From positions 1,753,501-1,817,500 of the forward strand of contig NZ_CP100126.1 of the NCBI RefSeq assembly GCF_024168045.1: DNA of 64,000 bases. The letters are read 5' to 3'. Within the stretch, counting starts at the first letter, position 1. Every line of letters begins with the position of its first letter. The notes under the pieces are model-generated. The model saw only the letters and a list, made by a program, of their open reading frames with translations. It was not told the DNA's origin and searched no databases. Origin of the DNA: Dorea longicatena (GTDB taxonomy: Bacteria; Bacillota; Clostridia; Lachnospirales; Lachnospiraceae). The position numbers and the translations under genes are program-made. Positions 9,760-17,568 of the stretch are shown here, piece after piece.

Positions 9760-10419
9760 TTATCTCACGAATCCGAAATTCTTCTTCGGTGATACCACAA
9801 ACCAGGCCTTTCCGTAAATGTAAGACCGTTTTACCGCTCCGATATCTGCACTCCGGCTGTCTTCGCTGTTCTTTCTGTTATCACCCATCACAAAATATTC
9901 ATCCCCGCCAAGCTTAAACTTCTCGGCTGCGATGCCTGCGGTATCGATCTTCGTGGTTGTATAATCTTCTTCCAGTTTCTCTCCATTGATATAAATCCGG
10001 TTCTCTACGATCTGTACCGTTTCTCCCGGAAGTCCAACAATCCTCTTCGTATAATAATGCGAACTTTCATTGCCCTTCGGCTTAAAGACAATGATATCTC
10101 CACGCTTTGGAGAAGATGCATTATATACAATACGGTTTACCAGCACTTTATCCGCATTCTTAAGTACCGGTCTCATAGAATCTCCCACGGTACTCACCTG
10201 TTGTCCCCAGTACCATACTGCGACAAATGCGATCAGGCAGGTAACTGCGATCTTAAACACCCAGCTTATGCCGGATACGATCTTTTCCAGATTCAGATGA
10301 ATCTTCTTCTTCTCCTTCGGAAGTTTTCCCAACAGTTTCTTTTTTGCCTGACGTCTGCGGTAACTTGATCTCCGGGATCTTCTTCGTCTTTCAAAATCCA
10401 GATTACTTCTGCGTCTCAT
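9760..10419 (-). CDS. lepB: Type I signal peptidase (second copy)
   Basis: 219 residues with an unusually basic 40-residue cytoplasmic tail (RRRSNLDFERRRRSRRSSYRR...), one membrane helix (about 48-70), then the protease domain: nucleophile Ser81 in TVGDSMRPVL, Lys125 in YYTKRIVGLPGE, and GDNRKNSEDSRS. It shares fold but only moderate identity with the copy at 8302-8871, so it is not a recent duplication. Confidence 0.93.
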   Translation of the reverse strand: MRRRSNLDFERRRRSRRSSYRRRQAKKKLLGKLPKEKKKIHLNLEKIVSGISWVFKIAVTCLIAFVAVWYWGQQVSTVGDSMRPVLKNADKVLVNRIVYNASSPKRGDIIVFKPKGNESSHYYTKRIVGLPGETVQIVENRIYINGEKLEEDYTTTKIDTAGIAAEKFKLGGDEYFVMGDNRKNSEDSRSADIGAVKRSYIYGKAWFVVSPKKNFGFVR

Positions 10420-10480
10420 ATAATCCCCTTATCTTCATGACTTGCCACGGGCAGCTCCCTGCGAAATACATGGCAATATC

Positions 10481-10517
10481 AAAAAAGGACAATTACATTA
10501 TGTAGTTGTCCTTTTTA
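10481..10517 (-). terminator. Terminator after rplS
   Basis: Minus-strand hairpin GGACAACTACAT / ATGTAATTGTCC flanked by A- and T-runs, directly after the rplS stop. It probably separates the ribosomal-protein unit from lepB and rbgA, at least partly. Confidence 0.75.
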
Positions 10518-10532
10518 CATTCATTTTCCTGA

Positions 10533-10880
10533 TTATTTTACTAATTCTTTTACTTTAGCTTTCTTACCAACGCGGTCTCTTAAGTAGTTCAGTTTTGCTC
10601 TTCTTACTTTACCTCTTCTTACTACTTCGATCTTCTCAACGTTTGGTGAGTGTACCGGCCAAGTCTTCTCAACACCGATTCCGTTAGAAAACTTTCTAAC
10701 TGTAAATGTCTCTCTTGCTCCGCCACCCTGTCTCTTCAGGACTGTTCCTTCGAAAATCTGTACTCTTTCACGGTTTCCTTCTTTAATCTTTCCGTAAACT
10801 TTAACAGTATCTCCAACGTGGAATTCTGGTGCTACTTCTTTTAACTGAGCAGCTTCAATGTTCTTAATAATATCGTTCAT
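10533..10880 (-). CDS. rplS: 50S ribosomal protein L19
   Basis: 115 residues, full length for bL19: [34 protein letters not shown] and the basic C-terminal [14 protein letters not shown]. Preceded by AAGGAGG. It binds at the interface of the two ribosomal subunits. It has its own promoter and terminator in addition to lying after trmD. Confidence 0.97.
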   Translation of the reverse strand: MNDIIKNIEAAQLKEVAPEFHVGDTVKVYGKIKEGNRERVQIFEGTVLKRQGGGARETFTVRKFSNGIGVEKTWPVHSPNVEKIEVVRRGKVRRAKLNYLRDRVGKKAKVKELVK

Positions 10881-10962
10881 TATGTGTGACCTCCTTGTTT
10901 ACTTGGATGTTCTTAATACATTTGTACCAGAGGACCATCTATTTTTCTTCACAACACACTAT

Positions 10963-10991
10963 ATTCTATCATACCCGGTGCAAAATTACAA
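10963..10991 (-). promoter_or_regulatory. Internal promoter upstream of rplS
   Basis: Minus-strand TTGTAA (10991-10986), 17-base spacer, TAGAAT (10968-10963). It yields an approximately 80-nt leader before rplS, a position where L19 leader regulation is known in Firmicutes; I could not fold this leader confidently. Confidence 0.5.
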
Positions 10992-11036
10992 GGATTTTTT
11001 CTTGTTTTTTTGCACTCTTTTCTGCTTTATATGATC

Positions 11037-11843
11037 CTACTCTGTAACCGACTGCCCGTCTCTTTGTATTTTCTTTGCCAGCTTTTTTTCTTTCTCGGTA
11101 AGCTCTGCCTTTTCAAGCAGATCCGGCCGGTTCTTCGCAGTGCGGATCACAGACTGTTCGCGTCTCCATTTTTCAATATTGGCATGATGACCGGACATCA
11201 ATATCTCCGGTACTTTTTTGTCATGCCACACTTCCGGTCTGGAATACTGCGGGTATTCCAGCAGATTATCCTGAAAGCTTTCGAATTCGGCAGATACATC
11301 GTTATGGAGGACTCCAGGAACCAGTCTGGATATCGCATCGATCATAATCATCGCCGGAAGCTCTCCCCCGGTCAGGACATAATCCCCGATGGATACATAA
11401 TCGGTCACGATCTCCTCCAGCACACGTTCGTCAATCCCTTCATAATGTCCGCATAAGAATACAAGATCTTCTTCCTGTGCGAATTCTTCTGCCATAGACT
11501 GGTTGAATGTCTTTCCCTGCGGGGACAGATAAATGACTCTTGTGCGTTTCTTTCCACACGCCATGTCCGGCTGTTCTCCGGATCTTTCTTCCCCGGCTTT
11601 CCTTTCTCGGATCTGTCTTGCAAGTGCATCATAGCACTGATATACCGGCTCCGCCTGCATCAGCATCCCTGCACCGCCGCCATACGGATAGTCATCCACG
11701 CTGTGATGCTTATTGAACGCATAATCCCTGATATTCAAAGCCTCTATAGACAGAAGTCCTTTATTCACCGCACGCCCGATGATACTGGTGTTCAGCCCGT
11801 CCATGACCATCTCCGGAAATAATGTCATAATATAAAAATTCAT
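11037..11843 (-). CDS. trmD: tRNA (guanine-37-N1)-methyltransferase
   Basis: 268 residues. SPOUT methyltransferase with the trefoil-knot segment VFLCGHYEGIDERV and SIGDYVLTGGELPAMIMIDAISRLVPGVL, plus PEVWHDKKVPEILMSGHHANIEKWR. It makes m1G37 in tRNAs reading CNN/CGG codons, preventing frameshifts. It is about 20 residues longer than many homologues because of a charged insert (ERKAGEERSGEQPDMACGKK) near residue 85. Adjacent to rimM and rplS in the usual order. Confidence 0.96.
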   Translation of the reverse strand: MNFYIMTLFPEMVMDGLNTSIIGRAVNKGLLSIEALNIRDYAFNKHHSVDDYPYGGGAGMLMQAEPVYQCYDALARQIRERKAGEERSGEQPDMACGKKRTRVIYLSPQGKTFNQSMAEEFAQEEDLVFLCGHYEGIDERVLEEIVTDYVSIGDYVLTGGELPAMIMIDAISRLVPGVLHNDVSAEFESFQDNLLEYPQYSRPEVWHDKKVPEILMSGHHANIEKWRREQSVIRTAKNRPDLLEKAELTEKEKKLAKKIQRDGQSVTE

Positions 11844-11857
11844 ATACTATCCTCTTT

Positions 11858-12364
11858 CTAGATCAGCCCGTCCATCAGGTGGATCTTCATCTTCTGATTC
11901 TCTATATCAACATCCAGGATACATTCGCGGATTGCCGGAACCAGCACTTCTCCATGTTCCTCGGTATCGATCACATAAACATCGTTCGCACCGGTCTCCA
12001 TGACATCTTTTAATGTTCCGAATGGTTCATCGTCCTCTGTTACAACCTGGATACCGATCATATCGGCGATAAAATATTCATCCTCTTCCAGTGCCACCGC
12101 ATCTTTTCGTTCTACCAGAAGCGGGCATCTCTTGTAACGCTCAATATCATTTATATTATCAATTCCTTTGAATTTCAGGATCACAAACTGTTTAAAGAAT
12201 TTGACCCCCTGAATCTCCAGAGGTTTTTTTTCTCTCCCGGTGTCTAACAGCACATGCTTTAACGTCTTAAAACGCTCCGGGTCATCTGTAGTCGGAAATA
12301 CTTTGACTTCCCCGCGCACTCCGTGTGTCGAAGTGATGACGCCTACCTGTAACAATTCTTCCAT
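11858..12364 (-). CDS. rimM: 16S rRNA processing/ribosome maturation protein RimM
   Basis: 168 residues. N-terminal RimM barrel ([24 protein letters not shown]) and C-terminal PRC-barrel ([36 protein letters not shown]). It assists 30S maturation together with S19. Lies 14 bases before trmD in the S16-RimM-TrmD-L19 order. Confidence 0.96.
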   Translation of the reverse strand: MEELLQVGVITSTHGVRGEVKVFPTTDDPERFKTLKHVLLDTGREKKPLEIQGVKFFKQFVILKFKGIDNINDIERYKRCPLLVERKDAVALEEDEYFIADMIGIQVVTEDDEPFGTLKDVMETGANDVYVIDTEEHGEVLVPAIRECILDVDIENQKMKIHLMDGLI

Positions 12365-12454
12365 AGATACTCCTTTTCTTATATGTTGCGGGCATTTCTA
12401 TACCGCCCTTTTCCTCTTTCATAACAGATACTGTTCACATACTCTGATATAAGA

Positions 12455-12512
12455 TAAGCGGGACAGACCACAAACGGGCCTGTCCCGGGACAAAATGGGA
12501 ATCCCCATTATT
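12455..12512. other. Inverted repeats between khpA and rimM
   Basis: GGGACAG (12460-12466) pairs with CTGTCCC (12480-12486), and a second short palindrome ATGGGAATCCCCAT lies at 12496-12509. No T-run follows on the minus strand, so this is a structured spacer rather than a clear terminator; it may tune rimM expression. Confidence 0.35.
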
Positions 12513-12515
12513 ATT

Positions 12516-12746
12516 CTAGTCCATGATATCTACGATAACTTTCTTATCTTCCTTCGCTGCTGCGGCTTTCACAACTGAGCGGATCGCCTTCGCAATACGG
12601 CCCTGTTTTCCGATTACTTTTCCCATATCAGATTCAGCAACTCGTACTTCCAGAACTGTCGTCTTCTTCTCTTCGCGTTCATTTACAACAACGCTTTCTG
12701 GATCGTCGACTAATGCTTTCGCAATTACTTCAACTAATTCCTTCAT
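12516..12746 (-). CDS. khpA: KH-domain RNA-binding protein KhpA
   Basis: 76 residues, a single KH domain with the GxxG loop in VIGKQGRIAKAIRSVVKAAA. KhpA (YlqC) binds RNA, usually with KhpB, and influences cell envelope genes in Firmicutes. Located between rpsP and rimM as in Bacillus and streptococci. Confidence 0.95.
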   Translation of the reverse strand: MKELVEVIAKALVDDPESVVVNEREEKKTTVLEVRVAESDMGKVIGKQGRIAKAIRSVVKAAAAKEDKKVIVDIMD

Positions 12747-12770
12747 AAATGCACACCTCCAGTGGCATAA

Positions 12771-13016
12771 TTATTTCTCGATGCCTGCTGCCTTTAAAAT
12801 CTTTGCAACTGCTTCTGTAGGCTGTGCTCCGTTTGCAAGCCATTTCTTAGCTGCTTCTTCGTCAACTTTGATAGCACTTGGATCACAGTTCGGATCGTAT
12901 GTTCCGATTTCGTCGATGAATCTTCCGTCTCTTGGTGCTCTAGAATCTGCTACGATGATTCTATAGAAAGGAGCCTTCTTCTGTCCCATTCTTCTTAATC
13001 TCATTTTTACTGCCAT
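12771..13016 (-). CDS. rpsP: 30S ribosomal protein S16
   Basis: 81 residues beginning [26 protein letters not shown], the standard bS16 N-terminus, followed by IGTYDPN. It is full length and sits in the ffh-rpsP-khpA-rimM-trmD-rplS series; GGAGGTAAAC precedes the ATG. Confidence 0.98.
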   Translation of the reverse strand: MAVKMRLRRMGQKKAPFYRIIVADSRAPRDGRFIDEIGTYDPNCDPSAIKVDEEAAKKWLANGAQPTEAVAKILKAAGIEK

Positions 13017-13138
13017 GTTAGTTTACCTCCGTAAAATTATAATATTCATAGTTTATTCTTATACCCAGAACCTGCCTTTGGCATCTTCTAATGTATAATC
13101 TGGAATCTATATAACGCGGGATCCGCGGTATATCATGT

Positions 13139-14488
13139 TTAAAACGGGAATCCGAATTTTTTCTTCTTTCCCGGCTTGCCAAATTGTTTCATCAGCTTTT
13201 TCATCTCGTTAAACTGCTTGATCATGCGGTTCACTTCGCTGATGTCCACCCCTGCACCTTTGGCAATTCTGTGCTTTCTGGATGGAGAAAGAATATCTGG
13301 ATTGGCTCTTTCCGCCGGTGTCATGGAATGAATGATCGCTTCCATTCTTCCCATCTTCCTCTCGGCTTCCGCTGTCTGCTCGTCGTCCAATCCCTTCATC
13401 TTACTGCCCATGCCTCCAAGACCCGGCAGCATGTTCATGATATTTCCAAGACCACCCATATTCTTCATCTGCTTAATGCTTTCCAGATAATCGTCAAAAT
13501 CAAACTGGTTCTTCTTAAGCTTCTGGGTCATCTCTCTGGCTTTCTCTTCATCGATCTCGGCCTCTGCCTTCTCGATAAGTGACAGGACATCTCCCATTCC
13601 GAGGATTCTTGATGCCATACGGTCCGGATAGAACTGTTCCAGATCCGAAAGTTTTTCTCCCATACCTACATACAGGATCGGCTTTCCGGTAACTGCCTTT
13701 ACGGACAGTGCCGCACCACCTCTTGTGTCACCATCTAATTTGGTAACGATCACACCGTCGATGCCGACCTTTTCATTGAACTCTTTTGCCACATTCACGG
13801 CATCCTGTCCGGTCATCGCATCAATAACAAGTATGGTCTGATGTACTTCTACTTCCTCTTTGATCTCTTCAAGCTCTGCCATCATATCTTCATCGATGTG
13901 AAGTCGTCCGGCTGTATCGAGGATCACGAGGTCGTTGCCATTCTTCTGCGCATGTTCGATCGCCGCCCTGGCGATATTCGCCGGCTTGTGGTTCTCTCCC
14001 ATGGAGAAGACTTCCACACCCTGCTTCTCACCATTGACCTGTAACTGTTTGATCGCAGCCGGTCTGTAGACATCACATGCAACTAGCAGTGGTTTCTTGC
14101 CCTTTAACTTGAACTTTCCGGCAAGCTTTGCTGTCGTGGTCGTCTTACCTGCTCCCTGAAGACCTGCCATCATGATGACCGTGATGGCCTTTCCAGGCTG
14201 AAGCTGAATCTCTGTAGTCTCCGAACCCATCAGGTTGATCAGTTCCTCATTTACAATCTTGATCACCATCTGTCCCGGATTCAGACCATTCATTACATCC
14301 TGACCGATCGCACGCTCCTGCACGCTCTTGATGAAATCTTTTACCACTTTAAAGTTAACATCCGCTGCGAGTAATGCGCGCTTGATCTCTTTTAAAGCTT
14401 CTTTGACATCATCTTCTGTCAGACGTCCTTTGCTTCGCAGGTTCTTAAATACGTTTTGAAGTTTCTCTGTCAAGCTGTCAAATGCCAT
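13139..14488 (-). CDS. ffh: Signal recognition particle protein Ffh (SRP54)
   Basis: 449 residues. N domain, then G domain with P-loop GLQGAGKTTTTAKLAGK (near 105), DTAGR, and TKLDGDTRGG, and a Met-rich M domain ending in MKQFGKPGKKKKFGFPF that binds 4.5S RNA and signal sequences. It directs nascent membrane proteins to FtsY and SecYEG. One base separates it from ylxM upstream, so the two are certainly co-transcribed. Confidence 0.97.
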   Translation of the reverse strand: MAFDSLTEKLQNVFKNLRSKGRLTEDDVKEALKEIKRALLAADVNFKVVKDFIKSVQERAIGQDVMNGLNPGQMVIKIVNEELINLMGSETTEIQLQPGKAITVIMMAGLQGAGKTTTTAKLAGKFKLKGKKPLLVACDVYRPAAIKQLQVNGEKQGVEVFSMGENHKPANIARAAIEHAQKNGNDLVILDTAGRLHIDEDMMAELEEIKEEVEVHQTILVIDAMTGQDAVNVAKEFNEKVGIDGVIVTKLDGDTRGGAALSVKAVTGKPILYVGMGEKLSDLEQFYPDRMASRILGMGDVLSLIEKAEAEIDEEKAREMTQKLKKNQFDFDDYLESIKQMKNMGGLGNIMNMLPGLGGMGSKMKGLDDEQTAEAERKMGRMEAIIHSMTPAERANPDILSPSRKHRIAKGAGVDISEVNRMIKQFNEMKKLMKQFGKPGKKKKFGFPF

Positions 14489-14489
14489 G

Positions 14490-14834
14490 CTATAACTCCT
14501 CTATAATTTCATCGGATATCTTCCGGATGTCTGCAACAAGTTCTTCTGCATTCTCCTTCTCATATCCATCCAGCAATTCATCAATCTGCTTTACTTTTTC
14601 TCTGACCGACACGAATTTCTCTACCAGATGAAGTTTCTCTTCGTAGCCTTTCAGTGTCTGGGAACATCTCTTTACCAGATCATGTACCCCCTGTCTGCTG
14701 ATTCCTTCCTCTCTTGCGATCTCGCCGAGTGATAAATCTTCCAGGACAAACTGCTCATACACTTCTTTCTGATGATCCGTAAGAAGTTCTCCATAAAAAT
14801 CATATAATAATGCCTGTTCTAATATTTCATTCAT
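14490..14834 (-). CDS. ylxM: YlxM-family DNA-binding/SRP-associated protein
   Basis: 114 residues from the ATG with GGAGG in good spacing; an earlier in-frame ATG is not supported. Sigma-factor-region-4-like helix-turn-helix: [37 protein letters not shown]. The family is always found before ffh and in streptococci modulates SRP assembly. C-terminal coiled coil (about 70-105). Confidence 0.93.
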   Translation of the reverse strand: MNEILEQALLYDFYGELLTDHQKEVYEQFVLEDLSLGEIAREEGISRQGVHDLVKRCSQTLKGYEEKLHLVEKFVSVREKVKQIDELLDGYEKENAEELVADIRKISDEIIEEL

Positions 14835-14850
14835 GTCTTTCACCTCCGAT

Positions 14851-14879
14851 ATCATATAACACTTCCGGATGGGTGTCAA
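14851..14879 (-). promoter_or_regulatory. Promoter of the ylxM-ffh-rpsP operon
   Basis: Minus-strand consensus TTGACA (14879-14874), 17-base spacer, TATGAT (14856-14851), only about 16 bases before the ylxM start, so the leader is very short. Confidence 0.7.
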
Positions 14880-14917
14880 GTATTTTTTCTTTACACCTTT
14901 GTTTTTTCAAAATAAAA

Positions 14918-14946
14918 TTGATTTCCCACCGGCTTTGTCGTAATAT
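14918..14946 (+). promoter_or_regulatory. Promoter of J-domain gene
   Basis: TTGATT (14918-14923), 17-base spacer, TAATAT (14941-14946); drives the plus-strand gene at 15016, divergent from ylxM. Confidence 0.5.
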
Positions 14947-15015
14947 ATCTGATGGGAGATATTGCCGGATGCAGTATCTTCCGATCATGTCCATATATTA
15001 TAAGGGGAGAATATA

Positions 15016-15678
15016 ATGGCAAAAAAGAATTATTACAAGATGCTTGGTGTGTCAAGAACGGCTTCTCCTGAAGAAATCTCTGCCGCCAAGAACAGACTTG
15101 CGAAAAAATATCATCCCGATGCCAACATGAAGAATGGTATCGATACAACCAGAAAAATGCAGCAGATCCTGGAAGCCTACCGCATACTTTCCGATCCGAA
15201 GAAACGTGCTTCTTATGACCGCAAAGTATTCGGAAAGCCATCTGCAGGTGCAGACCGGAACTTTGATCTGTTCAATCTTCATAATATGGAAGAAACAGTG
15301 CCGGTCACCGGTACACCATTTGTGAATTATTGGCGGGCAGCTGATTCTTTATATGATATCACGCTGGAAAGCGAACAGCTTTTCAAAGAAAAAAATAAGA
15401 AACAGGCAGCGGACCGGCTGTCGGATCTTTCCTCTCAGGCACTCCGCTATGCCATAACACTGCGAGAGGCAGAGATTCCCGAAAAGTACTGGCTGCCTCC
15501 GATCATGGACTGGCTGCTTTTCACCTGGTATAAGAACCGGAATCTCCCGGTATCTTATCTATTGAAGGTTTACGATGATTATTCAAAAAAAGAACTCAGT
15601 GGATTCAAACGTGTGAAGCTTCAGAAAGAACTGCTTCATTTCCAGTATTCTCTGAAACGGCTGGTCAGTTATACTTAA
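15016..15678 (+). CDS. J-domain (DnaJ-like) protein
   Basis: 220 residues. N-terminal J domain (about 1-65): YYKMLGVSRTASPEEISAAK, the HPD motif in KYHPDANM, and YRILSDPKKRASYDR. The remaining 150 residues are not DnaJ zinc-finger or peptide-binding domains and I do not recognise them; they are helical with a Lys-rich end. It probably recruits DnaK to a specific client. AGGGGAG precedes the ATG. Possibly co-transcribed with the Gly/Cys-rich gene 68 bases downstream. Confidence 0.85.
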   Translation: MAKKNYYKMLGVSRTASPEEISAAKNRLAKKYHPDANMKNGIDTTRKMQQILEAYRILSDPKKRASYDRKVFGKPSAGADRNFDLFNLHNMEETVPVTGTPFVNYWRAADSLYDITLESEQLFKEKNKKQAADRLSDLSSQALRYAITLREAEIPEKYWLPPIMDWLLFTWYKNRNLPVSYLLKVYDDYSKKELSGFKRVKLQKELLHFQYSLKRLVSYT

Positions 15679-15746
15679 TATTCTGCTCACACATCTGCAC
15701 CGTCTGCATATTATGTACTGTAAACATCATTATTGGAGGATTCAAT

Positions 15747-16070
15747 ATGAGCGATTTGAGTACAGCAAACTGTGGATGCGGATGCGAAGGACGCGACAGA
15801 TTCGGCGGGGACTGTGGATGCGGCGGATGCAGTTGTGGATGCAGTAACAGCGGATGTGGCTTCGGCAACAACAGCTGCCTGTGGATCATCCTTCTTCTCT
15901 GCTGCTGCGGCGGCTTTGGCAATGGATGCGGCAATGGATGCGGCAATGGATGCGGATGTGGCAATGGTAACGACAGCTGCCTGTGGATCATCCTTCTTCT
16001 CTGCTGCTGCGGCGGCTTTGGCAATGGATGCGGTAATGGTTGCGGCAACGGCTGTGGATGTGGATGCTAG
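15747..16070 (+). CDS. Gly/Cys-rich repeat protein (chorion class high-cysteine HCB-like)
   Basis: 107 residues, about a quarter Cys (26) and very Gly-rich, made of a CGCGC-rich head and two copies of a 34-residue unit consisting of a hydrophobic stretch (SCLWIILLLCCCGGFG) followed by NGCGNGCGNGCGCG. GGAGG precedes the ATG. Proteins of this look are annotated in gut Lachnospiraceae as chorion class high-cysteine HCB protein 13, a name based on composition, not function. The twin hydrophobic stretches could be short membrane segments or signal-like. Possible metal binding or disulfide-rich surface or spore-associated material; function unknown. Reading frame integrity and ribosome site make a coding role likely. 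Confidence 0.75.
   Translation: MSDLSTANCGCGCEGRDRFGGDCGCGGCSCGCSNSGCGFGNNSCLWIILLLCCCGGFGNGCGNGCGNGCGCGNGNDSCLWIILLLCCCGGFGNGCGNGCGNGCGCGC
15871..16070 (+). repeat. 102-bp tandem duplication inside the HCB-like gene
   Basis: The unit beginning ACAGCTGCCTGTGGATCATC at 15871 recurs at 15973, in frame (34 codons). The first roughly 60 bases of each copy are identical and the Gly/Asn/Cys tails differ by a few silent or near-silent changes. Inside each, GGCAATGGATGC-type 12-base units are repeated. Confidence 0.9.
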
Positions 16071-16099
16071 ACAACTTACATTTTCCTGTATAGGACTTA

Positions 16100-16130
16100 A
16101 GAGACGGAGTCATTTTCCCGTCTCTTTTTT
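16100..16130 (+). terminator. Terminator after HCB-like gene
   Basis: GAGACGG (16101-16107) pairs with CCGTCTC (16118-16124), followed by six T. Intrinsic terminator for the J-domain/HCB unit. Confidence 0.85.
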
Positions 16131-16168
16131 CATATATATTTATAACGCTGATACCGGAAGGAGTCACC

Positions 16169-16645
16169 ATGGCCGGAAAACCTTCTAAACCAATGACACC
16201 CTTCGATAAATCTGTCACACCCTCCTATTTATATAAATGGAAGCTGTTTCTTGCCTTCCTACCTCCTTCCATTCAGCGCTTTCTTGCCGTCTACATCAAA
16301 TTTACCGAATTCCGGTATACGATGGACTATTTCCGGGGACTTCCTTTCCATGCATTTTCTTTTCAATCGATCAGCGAACTGGCGCCTTATATGGATGAAA
16401 ATGAACGGGATATGATGAATCAGATGACTTCTGTGATGCAGATGGCGGAAATGATGGCGATGGCGCAGGCCGGTTCCACAGCCGGAGATCCCGGTGCTTC
16501 CGGTCCTGCAAGCCCTGTTGATCTTATGAAAGCAATGATGTCCGGCGAAGATATGGAAATGTTCCAGAATTACATGGAACTGTTCGACGAGGAACTTTCC
16601 GCATCTGGATCACCGGCAAAGAAAGGAGACTCTTCACATGAATGA
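16169..16645 (+). CDS. Unrecognised protein with Met-rich C-terminal half
   Basis: 158 residues. Family not recognised. AAGGAG lies in good spacing before the ATG. The first 75 residues are hydrophobic/aromatic (YLYKWKLFLAFLPPSIQRFLAVYIKF) and could form an amphipathic or membrane-associated helix; the second half is Met- and acid-rich (MDENERDMMNQMTSVMQMAEMMAMAQ) and ends in a low-complexity SASGSPAKKGDSSHE tail. It overlaps the next gene by eight bases, implying translational coupling and a joint role. The pair follows the HCB-like gene but beyond a terminator. Confidence 0.7.
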   Translation: MAGKPSKPMTPFDKSVTPSYLYKWKLFLAFLPPSIQRFLAVYIKFTEFRYTMDYFRGLPFHAFSFQSISELAPYMDENERDMMNQMTSVMQMAEMMAMAQAGSTAGDPGASGPASPVDLMKAMMSGEDMEMFQNYMELFDEELSASGSPAKKGDSSHE

Positions 16646-16967
16646 AAGAACCACTCATACAACGGACTCTTCCGGAAGCAATACCGGCAACAGCTGGATG
16701 GATCATCCGGCTATAAATGGAATGGATCCTGTCAAACTGGAGCTGATCCGGCTCGCCGCAAAACAGACTGCCGGCAAAAGCGGAAGATCACTGGCTCCTG
16801 TGATGATGGCACTCATCACCAGCGCAAACAAAAAAGGAATCCAGTTCACTCCGCAGGAAATGTCTCTCATCCTCGACATCCTGAAAGAGGGACGCCCCGC
16901 CAAAGAGCAGGAGCAGATTGACCAGATGGTGCAGATGGTCCGCACACATATGAAGAATCATACATAA
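16638..16967 (+). CDS. Unrecognised small protein, partner of upstream gene
   Basis: 109 residues, not recognised. AAAGGAG lies inside the upstream gene, giving an eight-base overlap. A low-complexity Thr/Ser/Asn N-terminus (about 1-25) is followed by a helical region: DPVKLELIRLAAKQTAGKSG, LAPVMMALITSANKKGIQFTPQEMSLILDILKEG, and a C-terminal EQEQIDQMVQMVRTHMKNH helix. Both proteins are small, soluble-looking and Met/Gln-rich, suggesting that they form a complex (inference). Confidence 0.7.
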   Translation: MNERTTHTTDSSGSNTGNSWMDHPAINGMDPVKLELIRLAAKQTAGKSGRSLAPVMMALITSANKKGIQFTPQEMSLILDILKEGRPAKEQEQIDQMVQMVRTHMKNHT

Positions 16968-16972
16968 CAAAA

Positions 16973-17005
16973 TAGAAGAAGGGCTTTAAAGTCCTTCTTC
17001 TTTAC
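16973..17005. terminator. Bidirectional terminator
   Basis: AAGAAGG-GCTTTAAAGT-CCTTCTTC with flanking A/T runs lies between the plus-strand pair and the minus-strand thioesterase, overlapping the last codons of the latter. Confidence 0.75.
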
Positions 17006-17462
17006 GCATCATACGGAGTTCTCTTCTCTTTTCTCCCTTATCCCACTCTTCTTTTTCTTCTTCTGTCTCAAGTTCCAGTCTCGGTACTCTTACCGGCCTG
17101 TCATTCTTGTCCAGTGCCACCATTGTAAAATACGCATGATTGATCGGCGTACGTTCCCCGCTCAATGCCTCTACATAAGTATCTACCTTTACTTCCATAG
17201 AGGTATTCCCAACATAAGTCACTTTTCCAATGATCACAACTGTATCTTTGACATATGCACCCCTAAGGAAACTCAGACTGTCTACAGATGCTGTGATCAC
17301 ATTTCTCCTTGTGTGACGTTTTGCCACCATACCTGCCACTTCATCGATCCACTGCATAAGTGCCCCTCCGAACAAACGGTCAGACGCATTCAGGTGCTGC
17401 GGTCTTACCATATGAACCGTCTCTACGATTGAATCCGATACCTTTCTTTTTTCCATTTCCAC
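16986..17462 (-). CDS. Hotdog-fold acyl-CoA thioesterase
   Basis: 158 residues of the YciA/BFIT acyl-CoA hydrolase group: MVRPQHLNASDRLFGGALMQWIDEVAGMVAKRH carries the catalytic-type Asn and Asp of the hotdog helix, followed by TASVDSLSFLRG and the beta-strand core. It hydrolyses acyl-CoA esters in the cytosol. The C-terminal 30 residues are strongly charged (EEEKEEWDKGEKRRELRMMRKEEG), an extension seen in clostridial members. Confidence 0.88.
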   Translation of the reverse strand: MEMEKRKVSDSIVETVHMVRPQHLNASDRLFGGALMQWIDEVAGMVAKRHTRRNVITASVDSLSFLRGAYVKDTVVIIGKVTYVGNTSMEVKVDTYVEALSGERTPINHAYFTMVALDKNDRPVRVPRLELETEEEKEEWDKGEKRRELRMMRKEEGL

Positions 17463-17568
17463 AAAAAAACACCTCTCTTTTCTTTTTAAACTCTTTTATT
17501 ATAGCACCGTATTTGTTATACTTAAATTAATTTCAATAAAAGCTGTTTTACAGCGGAATGGAGTTCTC

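Noticed and set aside
15665..16048. Pro/His/Leu-rich minus-strand open frame opposite the HCB-like gene
   Set aside because: Low-complexity antisense of Gly/Cys codons, with no ribosome site or conserved pattern.
15871..16070. Short GGCAATGGATGC-type repeats considered as a CRISPR-like or VNTR array
   Set aside because: Units are contiguous, in frame and explained by Gly-Asn-Cys codons; there are no spacers and no cas genes.
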